From Halostella limicola (lineage in GTDB: Archaea; Halobacteriota; Halobacteria; Halobacteriales; Natronoarchaeaceae), in the NCBI RefSeq assembly GCF_003675875.1, contig NZ_RCDI01000001.1:806001-870000 (forward strand): a stretch of 64,000 nucleotides of DNA, given 5' to 3'. The notes beneath the pieces were generated by a model that was not told the origin of the DNA, did no database searches, and worked only from the letters and a program-made list of their open reading frames with translations. This document shows, in pieces, positions 6,963 to 15,938 of the stretch. Positions within the stretch are counted from its first letter, which is position 1; each line of letters begins with the position of its first letter. The position numbers and the translations under genes are program-made.

Positions 6963-8884
6963 GGCTGCCTGCGGCCGAGCTCCTGTCTCGTCTCCCGTAT
7001 CGTCGCCGTCACGTCGCCGTCGTCCTCGACGCGCTCGGCGAGCGACTCCGTCGCGTTCAGTAGCCACTCCGCGCGCTCGGCCGTGCGGCGGATGTCGCCC
7101 GGCCCGACGCCGTAGCGCTCGGACAGCACCTCGGCGTCCTCGCCGTGGACCCAGTCGTCGAGCATCCGGGCGGTCTTGAGCGACCCGAGCCACGCCTGGA
7201 AGTCGCCGTCGAAGTCCGCAACGGGCTTGGTGAGTTCCGCCTCGCGGTCCATCGCGAACTGCGTGAGGCGGCCGGCCTCGCTGTTGCGGACGTAGGAGCC
7301 GCGCATGTCCGGCGTGTCGCAGACGAGTTCGAGGACGGTGAGCGACGTGACCCGGTCCATCTCGGTCGCGCGCTCGATGGCGGCGAGCACGTCCGCGCCG
7401 GTCAGCGGGTCGACGTACACCTGCGAGACGAGTTCGCCGAGATCCGTCGCCGCGAGGTCGTCGCCGTCGTCGATCATGCCCGCGTCGTCGAGGTAGGCGA
7501 CGGCGTCGTCCGTGACGCTCGCCAGGTCCGCGTCGGGGTCCATGTGGGCGAGAAACGTCGACTCGAACACGTCGATCAGGTCCTCGCGGGAGTCCGCGAA
7601 GCCGCTGGCGACGGTCGCGAGCACGTGCGTGCGGAGCGCGTCCTCGCGGGCGAGCTTCGAGCTGATCGCCTCCGGCTCCGCGCCGATGTACCGCTCGCGG
7701 AGGTCGGCGGCGTCGTCCTCGTCCCCGACGAGCACCGCCTCGCCGTACGGGTCGAGGTGGGGACGCCCCGCGCGGCCGAACATCTGGTGGACCTCCAGCA
7801 CGGGGAGCGACTGCACCCCGTCGTCCGTGTAGCGGTGGTGGTCGCGCACGACCACCCGGCGGGCGGGGACGTTCACCCCCGCCGCGAGCGTCGGCGTCGC
7901 GACGATGACCGACAGGTCGCGGTCGCGGAAGGCGCTCTCCACCGCCGTCCGGTGCTCCGAGCGCAGACCGGCGTGGTGGAAGGCCACGCCGCGCTCGGCG
8001 CAGTCGGCCAGGGCGGTGCCGGTGCCGGTCGTCGCGCTGGTCCGTATCTCCTCGGCGGCCGCGGCGCGGTCGGCCTCGGCGGCGGAGACGGGTAGTTCCT
8101 CGTCGGCCAGGTCCCGCGCGAGGTCCTGGGTCGCCCGCCGGGAGTTGACGAACACCAGGCACTGCCCGCCCTCCGCGACGGCGTCGCGGACCAGCGCGAC
8201 CGTCGGCGCGTCGCCCTCGGTCGGCACGGGCCGGGCGTCCCCGTCCTCGAAGGTGATCGCCCCGCCCGCGTACACGCCGGTCCGCAGGTCGACCGGCCGC
8301 CAGTCCGAGGTGACGAGTTCGGCGTCCAGCCAGTCGGCCACCTCGTCGGCGTTGGCGACGGTGGCCGAGAGGCCGACGACCTGGAGGTCGGGCGTGAGGC
8401 GGCGGAGTTTCGCGAGCGTCACCTCGAGCGTCGGCCCGCGGTCAGGCGAGTCGAGCAGGTGTATCTCGTCGACGACGGCGCAGCCGACGTTCTCGACCCA
8501 CTCGGCCCCGTTGCGGATCGCCGAGTCCACCTTCTCGCTGGTGGCGACGACGACGTCGTGCTCGTCGAGTTCCTCGTCGCGCGAGTCGAAGTCACCGGTG
8601 GCGATGCCGACGCTCACGCCCGGCAGGTCGCGGAACGCCTCGTACTTCTCCGTCGCGAGCGCCCGCAGCGGGACGATAAACAGCGAGGTCCCCCCGCTGG
8701 TCAGCATCGCGAGTTGCGCGACGAACGTCTTCCCGCTGGCGGTCGGCACCGCGGCGACGACGGACCCGTCGTCGGCGACGCCCGCCTCCACGGCGGCGGC
8801 CTGCGGCGGATACAGCTCGTCGATCCCCCGCTCCCGGTAGTGTTCGACGAACTCGGGAGCCAGGGGGAGGTCCCCCACGTGCAT
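6959..8884 (-). CDS. Superfamily 2 DNA helicase, Hel308-like, short form
   Basis: ATP-dependent DNA helicase related to Hel308, which acts at stalled replication forks. The 641-residue protein has Walker A PTASGKT near 47-53, DEIHLL (motif II) near 138-143, SAT (motif III) near 173-175, motif V region VIVATPTLAAGVNVP near 331-345, and motif VI QMFGRAGRP near 369-377, followed by a winged-helix and ratchet-like region. Typical archaeal Hel308 is about 700-780 residues with a C-terminal helix-hairpin-helix 'brake' domain; here the protein stops soon after the ratchet region, so that domain seems absent. A TTTAAA box at 8914-8919 fits a leaderless start at 8884. Confidence 0.82.
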   Translation of the reverse strand: MHVGDLPLAPEFVEHYRERGIDELYPPQAAAVEAGVADDGSVVAAVPTASGKTFVAQLAMLTSGGTSLFIVPLRALATEKYEAFRDLPGVSVGIATGDFDSRDEELDEHDVVVATSEKVDSAIRNGAEWVENVGCAVVDEIHLLDSPDRGPTLEVTLAKLRRLTPDLQVVGLSATVANADEVADWLDAELVTSDWRPVDLRTGVYAGGAITFEDGDARPVPTEGDAPTVALVRDAVAEGGQCLVFVNSRRATQDLARDLADEELPVSAAEADRAAAAEEIRTSATTGTGTALADCAERGVAFHHAGLRSEHRTAVESAFRDRDLSVIVATPTLAAGVNVPARRVVVRDHHRYTDDGVQSLPVLEVHQMFGRAGRPHLDPYGEAVLVGDEDDAADLRERYIGAEPEAISSKLAREDALRTHVLATVASGFADSREDLIDVFESTFLAHMDPDADLASVTDDAVAYLDDAGMIDDGDDLAATDLGELVSQVYVDPLTGADVLAAIERATEMDRVTSLTVLELVCDTPDMRGSYVRNSEAGRLTQFAMDREAELTKPVADFDGDFQAWLGSLKTARMLDDWVHGEDAEVLSERYGVGPGDIRRTAERAEWLLNATESLAERVEDDGDVTATIRETRQELGRRQP

Positions 8885-9030
8885 TCGTCTCTCTTTCCGC
8901 CCTCTCGCTATTTAAACCTCTGCGCGGCACGGCGGTAGCGGTCGAAATAGCCGGTAGATCGCACGAACGTGGAACGAGCAACCCGTAGTAATACTTAAGT
9001 CGTGTCAGCGAGGGCACACACTCGTGCATT
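8885..9030. promoter_or_regulatory. Divergent promoter region, helicase / permease
   Basis: Two TATA-like elements face outward: CTATTTAAACC near 8912-8922 for the leftward helicase and AATACTTAAGT near 8990-9000 for the rightward purine permease, each about 30 bases from its start codon. No perfect operator was identified between them. Confidence 0.5.
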
Positions 9031-10446
9031 ATGGGACTCCGTGAAAGCCTAGCGGACTACTTCGAGTTCGAGTCGCACGACACGGACCTGCGGACCGAGA
9101 TACTGGCGGGGCTCACGACGTTTCTCACGATGTCGTACATCATCGTCGTCAACCCCGCGATCATGACGGACCAGCCCGGGGACGACGGGTTCCCGGACGG
9201 GATCGCGCTTCAGGGGTACTCCCCCGGCGAGGTCGAGCAGATGCTGGCGGTCGTCACGATACTCGCCTCCGCGACGGCTATCTTCGTCATGGCGTTCTAC
9301 GCCAACCGGCCGTTCGCGCAGGCGCCAGGCCTCGGCCTGAACGCCTTCTTCGCGTTCACGGTCGTCGGCGCGATGGGCGTCCCCTGGCAGACGGCCCTCG
9401 CGGCGGTCGTCACGGAAGGCGTGCTGTTCATCGCCCTCACCGCGATCGGCGCCCGCAAGTACGTGATACGGCTGTTCCCCGAACCGGTGAAGTTCTCGGT
9501 CGGAACCGGTATCGGCCTCTTCCTCGCGTTCATCGGGCTCGAGGCGATGCAGGTCGTCGTCGCGGACCCGGCGACCCTCGTCACCCTCGGCGATCTCGCG
9601 TCCGACCCCGTCGCGGTGCTGTCCGTCCTCGGCCTCTTCGTGACGCTTGCGCTGTACGCCAACGGCATCCGGGGGTCGATCATCCTCGGCATCCTCCTCA
9701 CCACGGCCGCCGGCTGGGCGCTGACCTTCGGCGGCGTCGTGAGCGAGGGCGTGCTCGCGCCCGCCGAACTCCAGAGCGCCCAGTACGACATCACGCCGCT
9801 TTTCGGCGCGTTCCTCCAGGGCTTCCAGAACGTCGAGGCGTTCACCTTCGCCCTGGTCGTATTCACGTTCTTCTTCGTCGACTTCTTCGACACCGCGGGG
9901 ACGCTCGTCGGCGTCGGTCAGGCAGGCGACTTCCTCGACGAAGACGGCAACCTGCCGGACATCGACCGGCCGCTGATGGCGGACGCCATCGGGACGACGG
10001 CCGGGGGCATCCTCGGCACCTCGACCGTGACGACGTACATCGAGTCAGCGACCGGCATCGAGGAGGGCGGTCGGACCGGAATGACCGCTCTGGTCGTCGG
10101 CCTGCTCTTTCTGGCGTCGCTGGCCATCGTCCCCTTCGTGGCCGCCATCCCGCAGTACGCCTCCCACATCGCACTGGTGGTCGTCGCGATCATCATGCTC
10201 GGCAACGTGACGGACATTCAGTGGGACGACGTTACTCACGCCGTCCCCGCCGGGATGACGATCATCATCATGCCGCTGACGTTCTCCATCGCGTACGGCA
10301 TCGCCGCCGGCATCATCAGCTACCCGGTCGTCAAGGCCGCGACGGGCGAGGCGCGCGACGTCTCCCTCGGCCAGTGGGCGCTCGCGGGCGCGTTCGTCGT
10401 CTACTTCTTCGTCCGGACGAGCGGCATCCTCACGGGGCAGCTGTAG
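9031..10446 (+). CDS. NCS2-family purine/xanthine permease (AzgA-like)
   Basis: Cytoplasmic membrane transporter expected to import nucleobases, most likely adenine, guanine or hypoxanthine, by proton symport. The 471-residue protein has about 13 hydrophobic segments. Motifs of the AzgA/GhxP branch are visible: TTFLTMSYIIVVNPAI near 29-44, QAPGLGLNAFFAFTVV near 97-112, the acidic FFFVDFFDTAGTL near 294-306, and TSTVTTYIESATGIEEGGRTG near 330-350. Those regions hold the substrate-binding acidic residues of the family. The start is supported by a TATA-like box 30-40 bases upstream. Substrate preference among purines cannot be set from sequence. Confidence 0.88.
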   Translation: MGLRESLADYFEFESHDTDLRTEILAGLTTFLTMSYIIVVNPAIMTDQPGDDGFPDGIALQGYSPGEVEQMLAVVTILASATAIFVMAFYANRPFAQAPGLGLNAFFAFTVVGAMGVPWQTALAAVVTEGVLFIALTAIGARKYVIRLFPEPVKFSVGTGIGLFLAFIGLEAMQVVVADPATLVTLGDLASDPVAVLSVLGLFVTLALYANGIRGSIILGILLTTAAGWALTFGGVVSEGVLAPAELQSAQYDITPLFGAFLQGFQNVEAFTFALVVFTFFFVDFFDTAGTLVGVGQAGDFLDEDGNLPDIDRPLMADAIGTTAGGILGTSTVTTYIESATGIEEGGRTGMTALVVGLLFLASLAIVPFVAAIPQYASHIALVVVAIIMLGNVTDIQWDDVTHAVPAGMTIIIMPLTFSIAYGIAAGIISYPVVKAATGEARDVSLGQWALAGAFVVYFFVRTSGILTGQL

Positions 10447-10534
10447 GCCGCTCGTCCGCCCTCGTCGCCTCGGTACTGCGCTCGCGGCACACACCATCGC
10501 TCCCCTTTTTTGTACGGGTCCCCTACGAAGGGGT

Positions 10535-10792
10535 ATGACGAACCTCGAACTGTACGAGCTCGAAGGCTGTCCGTACTGCGCGAAAGTCGTGAGCAAGCTG
10601 GAGGAGCTCGGCCTGGACTACGAGTCCCACATGGTCCCGAGCTCCCACAGCGAGCGCACCGAGGTCGAAGAGGTCAGCGGCCAGACCGGCGTCCCCGTAC
10701 TGGTCGACGAGGAGAACGGCGTCGAGGGGATGCCCGAGAGCGACGACATCGTCGAGTACCTCGAAGAGACGTACGGCGACGGCGCGGCCTGA
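10535..10792 (+). CDS. Glutaredoxin-like protein
   Basis: Small thiol-disulfide oxidoreductase of 85 residues with a thioredoxin fold. The active site CPYC is at residues 12-15, the cis-proline segment TGVPVLVD near 51-58, and the family's C-terminal SDDIVEYLEE near 70-79. Haloarchaea use gamma-glutamylcysteine rather than glutathione as main thiol, so the natural reductant is uncertain. A T6 run at 10506-10511 just upstream could be the end of the permease transcript or part of this gene's promoter; at about 25 bases from the ATG both readings are possible. Confidence 0.88.
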   Translation: MTNLELYELEGCPYCAKVVSKLEELGLDYESHMVPSSHSERTEVEEVSGQTGVPVLVDEENGVEGMPESDDIVEYLEETYGDGAA

Positions 10793-10916
10793 GGCGGTTC
10801 TCGTTTTGCGGTCTCGTCGCTCAGTCAGGACGCCGGTAGCCGCGCACGGCGCTCTCCGGAAGCGAACGTCTCAGTGCGCCGAGGCCAGGAAAACCCCGTC
10901 GCGGCGTGTCACGGTG

Positions 10917-10939
10917 TCCGGCCCCGCGGCGGGGCCGGA
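10917..10939. repeat. Perfect 10-bp hairpin with CGG triloop
   Basis: TCCGGCCCCG at 10917-10926 pairs perfectly with 10930-10939 round the loop CGG. It ends 29 bases before the universal stress protein start and so overlaps the place where a core promoter would be expected. It has the same build as the hairpins of the intergenic arrays at 555-882 and 3126-3426. Confidence 0.7.
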
Positions 10940-10968
10940 TACATGTCGGTCGCCGACGAACAGTCCGT

Positions 10969-11400
10969 ATGGAGCCTTCGCACGTACTCGTCCCGCTGGA
11001 CGGCTCGTCGCTGGCCGACGACGCGCTGGCCCACGCGCTGGCGGTCCACGACTGCCGGATCACCGTTCTGAACGTCGTCACCCCACTGGACGCGCCGATG
11101 AGCGAGGGCGGCGTGCTAGAGCCGGACGAGGAGCGCCGCGAGGCGGCACGCGAGCGCGCCGAGCGGCTGGTCGAGCGCGCCCGGGACCGCGCGGAGGCGG
11201 CGGGGCGGACGGTCGAAACGGTCGTCGAGACGGGCGACCCCGAGACGGTCGTCGTGGAGTACGCCGAGTCCCACGACGTCGACCAGATCGTCATGGGGAG
11301 CCACGGCGGCGAGCGCCGCCCCGTCGCGCGGCGGCTGCTGGGGACGGTCGCGACGGCCGTCGTCGGCGAGGCCCCGGTGACGGTGACGGTCGTCCGGTAG
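10969..11400 (+). CDS. Universal stress protein (UspA family), single domain
   Basis: Cytoplasmic 143-residue UspA-fold protein, probably nucleotide-binding and linked to stress physiology; the exact role of most archaeal members is unknown. The start MEPSHVLVPLDGS at 10969 is preferred over an upstream in-frame ATG because the core beta-strand begins there. The C-terminal nucleotide loop reads GSHG, then eleven residues, then GT, which is two residues longer than the usual G-2x-G-9x-G(S/T) spacing, so ATP binding is likely but not certain. It ends directly before the stop codon of the convergent phosphate transporter gene. Confidence 0.9.
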   Translation: MEPSHVLVPLDGSSLADDALAHALAVHDCRITVLNVVTPLDAPMSEGGVLEPDEERREAARERAERLVERARDRAEAAGRTVETVVETGDPETVVVEYAESHDVDQIVMGSHGGERRPVARRLLGTVATAVVGEAPVTVTVVR

Positions 11401-12600
11401 TCACGACGTGCCCAGGACGGCGGCGAACAGCCGGTAGAGACCGAATCCGACCGCGGTCGACGCGACGAGCGTGATCAGCCAGAACGCGACCGTCCAGCCG
11501 ATCTTCGACCGGGAGACGCCGGCGGAACCGCCCGCGAGCCCGCCGCCGATCACGCCCGAGATGATGATGTTGTTGAAGGAGATCGGGATGCCAAGCGAGA
11601 TCGCCAGTTGCGCGATGATGAAGCCGGGGACGAGCGCGGCGAGGGAGCGGCGCAGTCCCAGCTGGGCGTACTCGCGGGAGGTCGCCTGCAGCAGCCGCGG
11701 CGCGCCCATCCACGCGCCGGCGAGGATGCCGGTCGCACCGAACGCGAGCAGCGCGATCCCGGGGAGGCCGAGTTCGACCCGCACGAGGTTCTCCAGCGGC
11801 CCGGTGGCGAGCCCGACCTGACTGCCGCCGCTGGAGAAGGCGACGACGCTCCCGAGCGCGATCAGGAACGTGCGGATCCCCGCGTCGACCGACGCGAGCA
11901 TCCGCCGGCGGACGAGGGCGAACCCGAGCGCCGCGAAGGCGACCGTCGTGCCGACCTCCACGACTGCGACGCCGCCGACGGCCGGTTCGCCGAGCAGCCG
12001 GGAGAAAAACCCCGCGAGGGTGCCCTGCGCGGTCGGGGAGGGGACGACCCCCAGCGACACGTTCGCGACGATGCCGGCGACCACCCCCGCGAGCAGCGGG
12101 ACGCCGACCGCGTCCGGCACGTCGTCGCGCCGGAGCAGCTTCGCCGTCAGGTAGGCGATGCCGCCGGACATGAACGGGACGGCGAGCCAGAACGTCCCGA
12201 GCCGGCGGTACGTGTCCCACGCGGGCGCGCCGCCGAGCGAGAGGCCGACGCCGACGACGGCCCCGGAGGTCGCGAACGCCGCCGGGATGGGGTAGCCGGA
12301 GTAGACGCCGAGCGTCATGAAGGCCGCTGCGGTGAGCAGGCCCGCCGTCGCGGCCATAGGCGTGAGCGTGGCGCCGCGGACCAGGCTCGACCCCACCGTC
12401 TCCGAGATGCTCCCGCCCTGCGTGAGCGCGCCGAGCGCGGCGAACACGCCGATGAGAAAGGCGGCGCGCATGGTCGGGACGGCGTTCGCCCCGACCGCGG
12501 GCGCGAACGGCGGCGAGTTGCTGTTCGCGCCCAGCGACCACGCCATGAACAGCCCCGCGAGCGTCGCGAGCCCGACGAGCGCCCAGAACGTGACGGTCAT
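11401..12600 (-). CDS. Inorganic phosphate transporter, PiT family
   Basis: Membrane carrier importing phosphate with cations. The 399-residue protein has about ten hydrophobic segments and two inverted PiT halves: SLGANSNSPPFAPAVGANAV near residues 22-41 and the second GANS-like half near ISFNNIIISGVIGGGLAGG (340-360). The start is the ATG at 12600, which overlaps the stop of the upstream stress-protein gene as ATGA; an upstream TTG is unlikely. This overlap indicates translational coupling with the tandem UspA protein, a pairing seen for many archaeal transporters, suggesting the stress protein modulates the carrier. Selectivity for phosphate over sulfate is inferred from family only. Confidence 0.87.
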   Translation of the reverse strand: MTVTFWALVGLATLAGLFMAWSLGANSNSPPFAPAVGANAVPTMRAAFLIGVFAALGALTQGGSISETVGSSLVRGATLTPMAATAGLLTAAAFMTLGVYSGYPIPAAFATSGAVVGVGLSLGGAPAWDTYRRLGTFWLAVPFMSGGIAYLTAKLLRRDDVPDAVGVPLLAGVVAGIVANVSLGVVPSPTAQGTLAGFFSRLLGEPAVGGVAVVEVGTTVAFAALGFALVRRRMLASVDAGIRTFLIALGSVVAFSSGGSQVGLATGPLENLVRVELGLPGIALLAFGATGILAGAWMGAPRLLQATSREYAQLGLRRSLAALVPGFIIAQLAISLGIPISFNNIIISGVIGGGLAGGSAGVSRSKIGWTVAFWLITLVASTAVGFGLYRLFAAVLGTS

Positions 12601-13484
12601 CGCCAACTCCGGACCCTGTCGACCAGCGACCGCAGCGGACCGCCCGCCTCCTCCGCGGCGCGGGCGAGCAGCACGGTCTGGTTCGTCCGTTCGGCGACCC
12701 GCCGCGGCACGGACCCGACCAGGCGCGCCCGGAACGCGCCGCGTCTCGTCGCGCCGAAGGCGACGACGTCGTGGGCCGCGGCGGCGTCGACGAGGGCGTC
12801 CTCGACGTCCGCCGCCTCGCGGACGACCGTCCTCGTCTCGACGGCCGGGCCGGGCGCGGCCTCGATCGCCGCGCGGCCCTCGGCGACCCGTTCGGCGGCG
12901 GATTCGTGGTCTTCGTCCGGCCCCGCCACCGAAAGCACCGTCACCGTGGCGTCGTTAGCCGCGGCGACGGCCCCGGCGATGACCGCCGCCGGGCGAACGT
13001 GCGGGCCGCCCGCCACGGGTAGCAAGACGGCCTCGACGCCGTTCGCGAGCTGTCCGATGCGCTCGACGTACACGTCGCAGGTCGCCCGGCGCAGGACCGC
13101 GTCGACGCTCGTGCCGAGGACGACGCCGGACCGCTGTCGGTCGCGGGCGCGCCAGCCGATCAGGAGGGCCGCCGGTCCGGTCTCGGCGACCGCGCGCAGG
13201 AGGCCGCGGTCGACCGAGCGGGCGACCAGGATCTCCGCTTCCACCGGGACGTCGTCCGGGACGACGTCGGACGCCCGGTCGAGGAACGCACGCCTGTCCC
13301 CGGAGTACCGGTCGGCGATCGTCTCGTCGGAGAAGACGCCGAACGGGGAGTCGTGGGACTTGACGACGACGCTGACGATCCGGACGCCGCCGCCGACGAC
13401 CCGGGCGAGGTCGCTCGCGGTCCGGACCAGCTGCTCGACGTGTTCGGGATCGCCGACGGCGACCAGCACTTCGGGTCGGTCCAT
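12597..13484 (-). CDS. Tandem UspA-domain protein coupled to PiT transporter
   Basis: Protein of 295 residues with two UspA-type domains (about 1-145 and 148-285). The first begins PEVLVAVGD, the second EAVLLPVAGGP. Neither copy shows a clean G-2x-G-9x-G(S/T) nucleotide loop: the first has GWRARDRQRSGVVLGTSVD and the second GATRRGAFRARLVGSVPR, which keeps the Gly pattern only loosely. It is the first gene of a two-gene operon whose second gene is the PiT carrier, with a four-base overlap. The arrangement suggests regulation of phosphate uptake through nucleotide or stress sensing; this is inference from context. Confidence 0.85.
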   Translation of the reverse strand: MDRPEVLVAVGDPEHVEQLVRTASDLARVVGGGVRIVSVVVKSHDSPFGVFSDETIADRYSGDRRAFLDRASDVVPDDVPVEAEILVARSVDRGLLRAVAETGPAALLIGWRARDRQRSGVVLGTSVDAVLRRATCDVYVERIGQLANGVEAVLLPVAGGPHVRPAAVIAGAVAAANDATVTVLSVAGPDEDHESAAERVAEGRAAIEAAPGPAVETRTVVREAADVEDALVDAAAAHDVVAFGATRRGAFRARLVGSVPRRVAERTNQTVLLARAAEEAGGPLRSLVDRVRSWR

Positions 13485-13547
13485 CGACTAGACTTCGTCG
13501 CGGTGTCACAAAAGCTTCGTCCGGCCGACGCACGGCAGCCCCGCCCG

Positions 13548-14519
13548 TCAGGCCGGTTCGCCGTCGGAGCGCTCGCGGATGAGGTCGCGGAGCGTGTCGG
13601 CGTCGCGGATCTCCTCGACCTCGTCGCGCTCGATGATGGCGGTGCCCTCGACGGAGTCGCGCTTGGCGCTGTCGACGAAGTACACCGACCGGGTGCGGGT
13701 GACGCGGCCGAGCGAGCCCATGATGCGGGCGCGCTTCTCCGCGGTGCGGGTGAACTCGGAGTGGCCCGTCAGGACCGTCCCCTCGCCGCTGTCGTCGTCG
13801 TCCTCGCTGACGGCCTTGAACGGTGCGCGTAGCGTCGGGTGGACGTCGAACCCGGCGCGGGTCATGACGGCGACGATGCGCTCGTCGTCCGGGTCGGCCT
13901 CGGGGTCGTCGGGCGTGGGGTCGGCGTCGCGGACCTCCTCCGCGCCGTCTTCGAGCACGTCGACCGGGCTGGTAAGCGGCGCGTCGAACATGTCCTCGAG
14001 CTCCATCGCCACCTCGACGGAGGCGTTCATGCCGTCCTCGTACTTCGAGACGGTGCGGCGGGAGACGCCCAGCTCGGAAGCGAGCTGTCCGAGGCTCCAG
14101 CCGCGCTCTTCGCGCTCGTCGGCCAGCACGTCGCTGTCGATGTTGACGTACAGGCCGCCCGGCGCGGCGTAGATGAGCGGCGGCACCTCCTCGACGAACA
14201 GGTTCATCGCGGTGTCGGGGCTGAGGACGGGGACGCCGTGCCGGAAGTAGACGACGTCGGGCTTGAGGTCCTCGTCGCGCGTCCGGAGCCCGACAACCAT
14301 CGGCGTGGCGTTGAGGTACGTGCCGAGGCGGCGCATCTCCGCGCCCGTCGCGCCGTCGAAGGCGTCGATGTTCGCGAGGATCTTCAGCAGCACCAGATCC
14401 TGCCCCCGGCGCGCCGCCACGTCGAAGCTCTTCGGTCGGATCGCGCACCGGTCGCTCACCGTGAAGCCGGCGTCTTCGAGCATAGCGGTGACGTTGCCGA
14501 CTAGAGCGGACCGGGACAT
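13548..14519 (-). CDS. Archaeal HTH-type transcriptional regulator (Cro/CI-like)
   Basis: Conserved archaeal regulator of 323 residues. The N-terminal 120 residues resemble a nuclease-like/uncharacterised domain (KPKSFD-like segment here [22 protein letters not shown], broken at residue 30-50), and the XRE helix-turn-helix is near residues 128-185, with [21 protein letters not shown] as the DNA-binding part. An acidic linker (185-215) leads to a C-terminal domain. It is transcribed divergently from tiaS, a neighbourhood I recall as common in haloarchaea. TACCCTAAGGTA at 14519-14530 overlaps the start codon and is an imperfect palindrome that could serve autoregulation. Target genes are unknown. 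Confidence 0.82.
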   Translation of the reverse strand: MSRSALVGNVTAMLEDAGFTVSDRCAIRPKSFDVAARRGQDLVLLKILANIDAFDGATGAEMRRLGTYLNATPMVVGLRTRDEDLKPDVVYFRHGVPVLSPDTAMNLFVEEVPPLIYAAPGGLYVNIDSDVLADEREERGWSLGQLASELGVSRRTVSKYEDGMNASVEVAMELEDMFDAPLTSPVDVLEDGAEEVRDADPTPDDPEADPDDERIVAVMTRAGFDVHPTLRAPFKAVSEDDDDSGEGTVLTGHSEFTRTAEKRARIMGSLGRVTRTRSVYFVDSAKRDSVEGTAIIERDEVEEIRDADTLRDLIRERSDGEPA

Positions 14520-14669
14520 ACCCTAAGGTAAGTCACTCATCGCATATAGGCGTTGCGTCGGCCGTACTCCCGCTCCCTCTTGCGGTTTGGTCCGAATCGT
14601 GGCGGTAGTTTCTTATACTCGCGGGGGTCCCGAAAGCTGTTACACTCCCCCGGCGCCTACCGGTGGGCG

Positions 14670-15938
14670 ATGGCAGTCATCGGGATCGACGACACGGACT
14701 CGCGCGAGCGCGGGCAGTGCACGACTTACGTCGCCCACACCGTCGCCGAGCGGATCCGGGCGGCGGGCGGCGACGTCGAGCGCCTGCTCCTCGTCCGCCT
14801 CAACCCCGCCGTCCAGCACAAGACTCGCGGGAACGCGGCGCTCGCGATCCACGCCGACGTCGACCCCGGCGAGGCCTTCGAGATCGCCCGCGACGAACTC
14901 GACGGCGCGGCCGAGACGGCGGACGAGAACACCAACCCCGGCCTCGTCGTCGCGCCCGGCGACCCCGACGCGGTGCCGGACGCGGTCGCCGCTTTCGCCC
15001 GCGAGGCGATGCGGGACCACCACGATATCGAGGACGCGACGGCGCTCTCGGACGCCCAGGGTTACCGCCGCGCCGGGTGGAAGAACGCCCGCGGCACCGT
15101 CGGCGCGCTCGCCGCCGTCGGCGCGTGGCGCGCCGTCCCCGAGTGGACCTACGAGTACATCTCCTATCGCTACCCGGACGCCCGAGGGACCCCCCGCGAC
15201 GTCGACTACGATTCCGTGTTCGCGGCCGCGGACGAGGCCTACCCCGACGCGTGGGACACCGTCGACCGCGCCGAGGGTCAGGCCGTCTGCGTCCCGCGCA
15301 CGCCCGGCCCGATCCTCCACGGGATCCGCGGGGACGACCCCGAGACGGTCCGCGAAGTCGCCGAGAGCATCGAGAGCGAACCGGTCGAATCGGCGGCCCT
15401 TTTTCGCGCGAATCAGGGGACCGACGCCCACCTCCGCGACGCCGCCCTCGCCGACGTGCGCGACGGCCGGTCCTACCGCGTCGACGGGACGGTCGCGTCC
15501 CCCCCGGAGACCCGCGAGGGCGGCCACGTCTTCCTGACGCTCGAAGACGGCGACGCCGCCCTCGACTGCGCCGCCTTCGAACCCACAAAACGGTTCCGCG
15601 ACCGCGTCCGCGCGCTCCGCGCCGGCGACCGGATCACCGCCTGCGGCGAGGTCGCCGACGGCACGCTCAAACTGGAGAAGTTCGCCGTCCGCGACCTGAA
15701 CGAGACGGAACTGGTCACGCCGGACTGCCCCGACTGCGGGCGGTCGATGGAGAGCGCCGGCCGGAACCAGGGCTATCGGTGCCGGGACTGCGAGACGGCG
15801 GCCGACGGCAAGGTCGAGCGGCGGGTGGAGCGCGACCTCGAAATCGGGTGGTACGAGGTGCCGCCCTGCGCTCGGCGCCACATCGCCAAGCCGTTGGTAC
15901 GAGGTGGGTTCGACGCGCCGACGTATCCGGAGCGGTGA
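14670..15938 (+). CDS. tiaS: tRNA(Ile2) 2-agmatinylcytidine synthetase
   Basis: Modifies the wobble cytidine of tRNA-Ile(CAU) with agmatine so that it reads AUA codons; essential in archaea. The 422-residue protein starts with the catalytic GIDDTDSRERGQCTTY segment (residues 4-19), has LNPAVQHKTRGNAALAI near 46-62, an OB-fold domain near 275-345 and a C-terminal zinc ribbon with CPDCG and CRDCE near 355-378, ending PLVRGGFDAPTYPER. A TATA-like TTCTTATACT lies near 14610-14620, leaving a leader of roughly 30 bases. The last 54 bases are duplicated downstream (see 15885-16096). Confidence 0.93.
   Translation: MAVIGIDDTDSRERGQCTTYVAHTVAERIRAAGGDVERLLLVRLNPAVQHKTRGNAALAIHADVDPGEAFEIARDELDGAAETADENTNPGLVVAPGDPDAVPDAVAAFAREAMRDHHDIEDATALSDAQGYRRAGWKNARGTVGALAAVGAWRAVPEWTYEYISYRYPDARGTPRDVDYDSVFAAADEAYPDAWDTVDRAEGQAVCVPRTPGPILHGIRGDDPETVREVAESIESEPVESAALFRANQGTDAHLRDAALADVRDGRSYRVDGTVASPPETREGGHVFLTLEDGDAALDCAAFEPTKRFRDRVRALRAGDRITACGEVADGTLKLEKFAVRDLNETELVTPDCPDCGRSMESAGRNQGYRCRDCETAADGKVERRVERDLEIGWYEVPPCARRHIAKPLVRGGFDAPTYPER

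Noticed and set aside
4653-8162. Very long minus-strand open frame (1169 codons) across thrS, gfcR and the helicase
   Set aside because: It is antisense to thrS and gfcR and in another frame of the helicase; composition is Arg/Gly/Val-rich without motifs. High GC makes long shadow frames common here.
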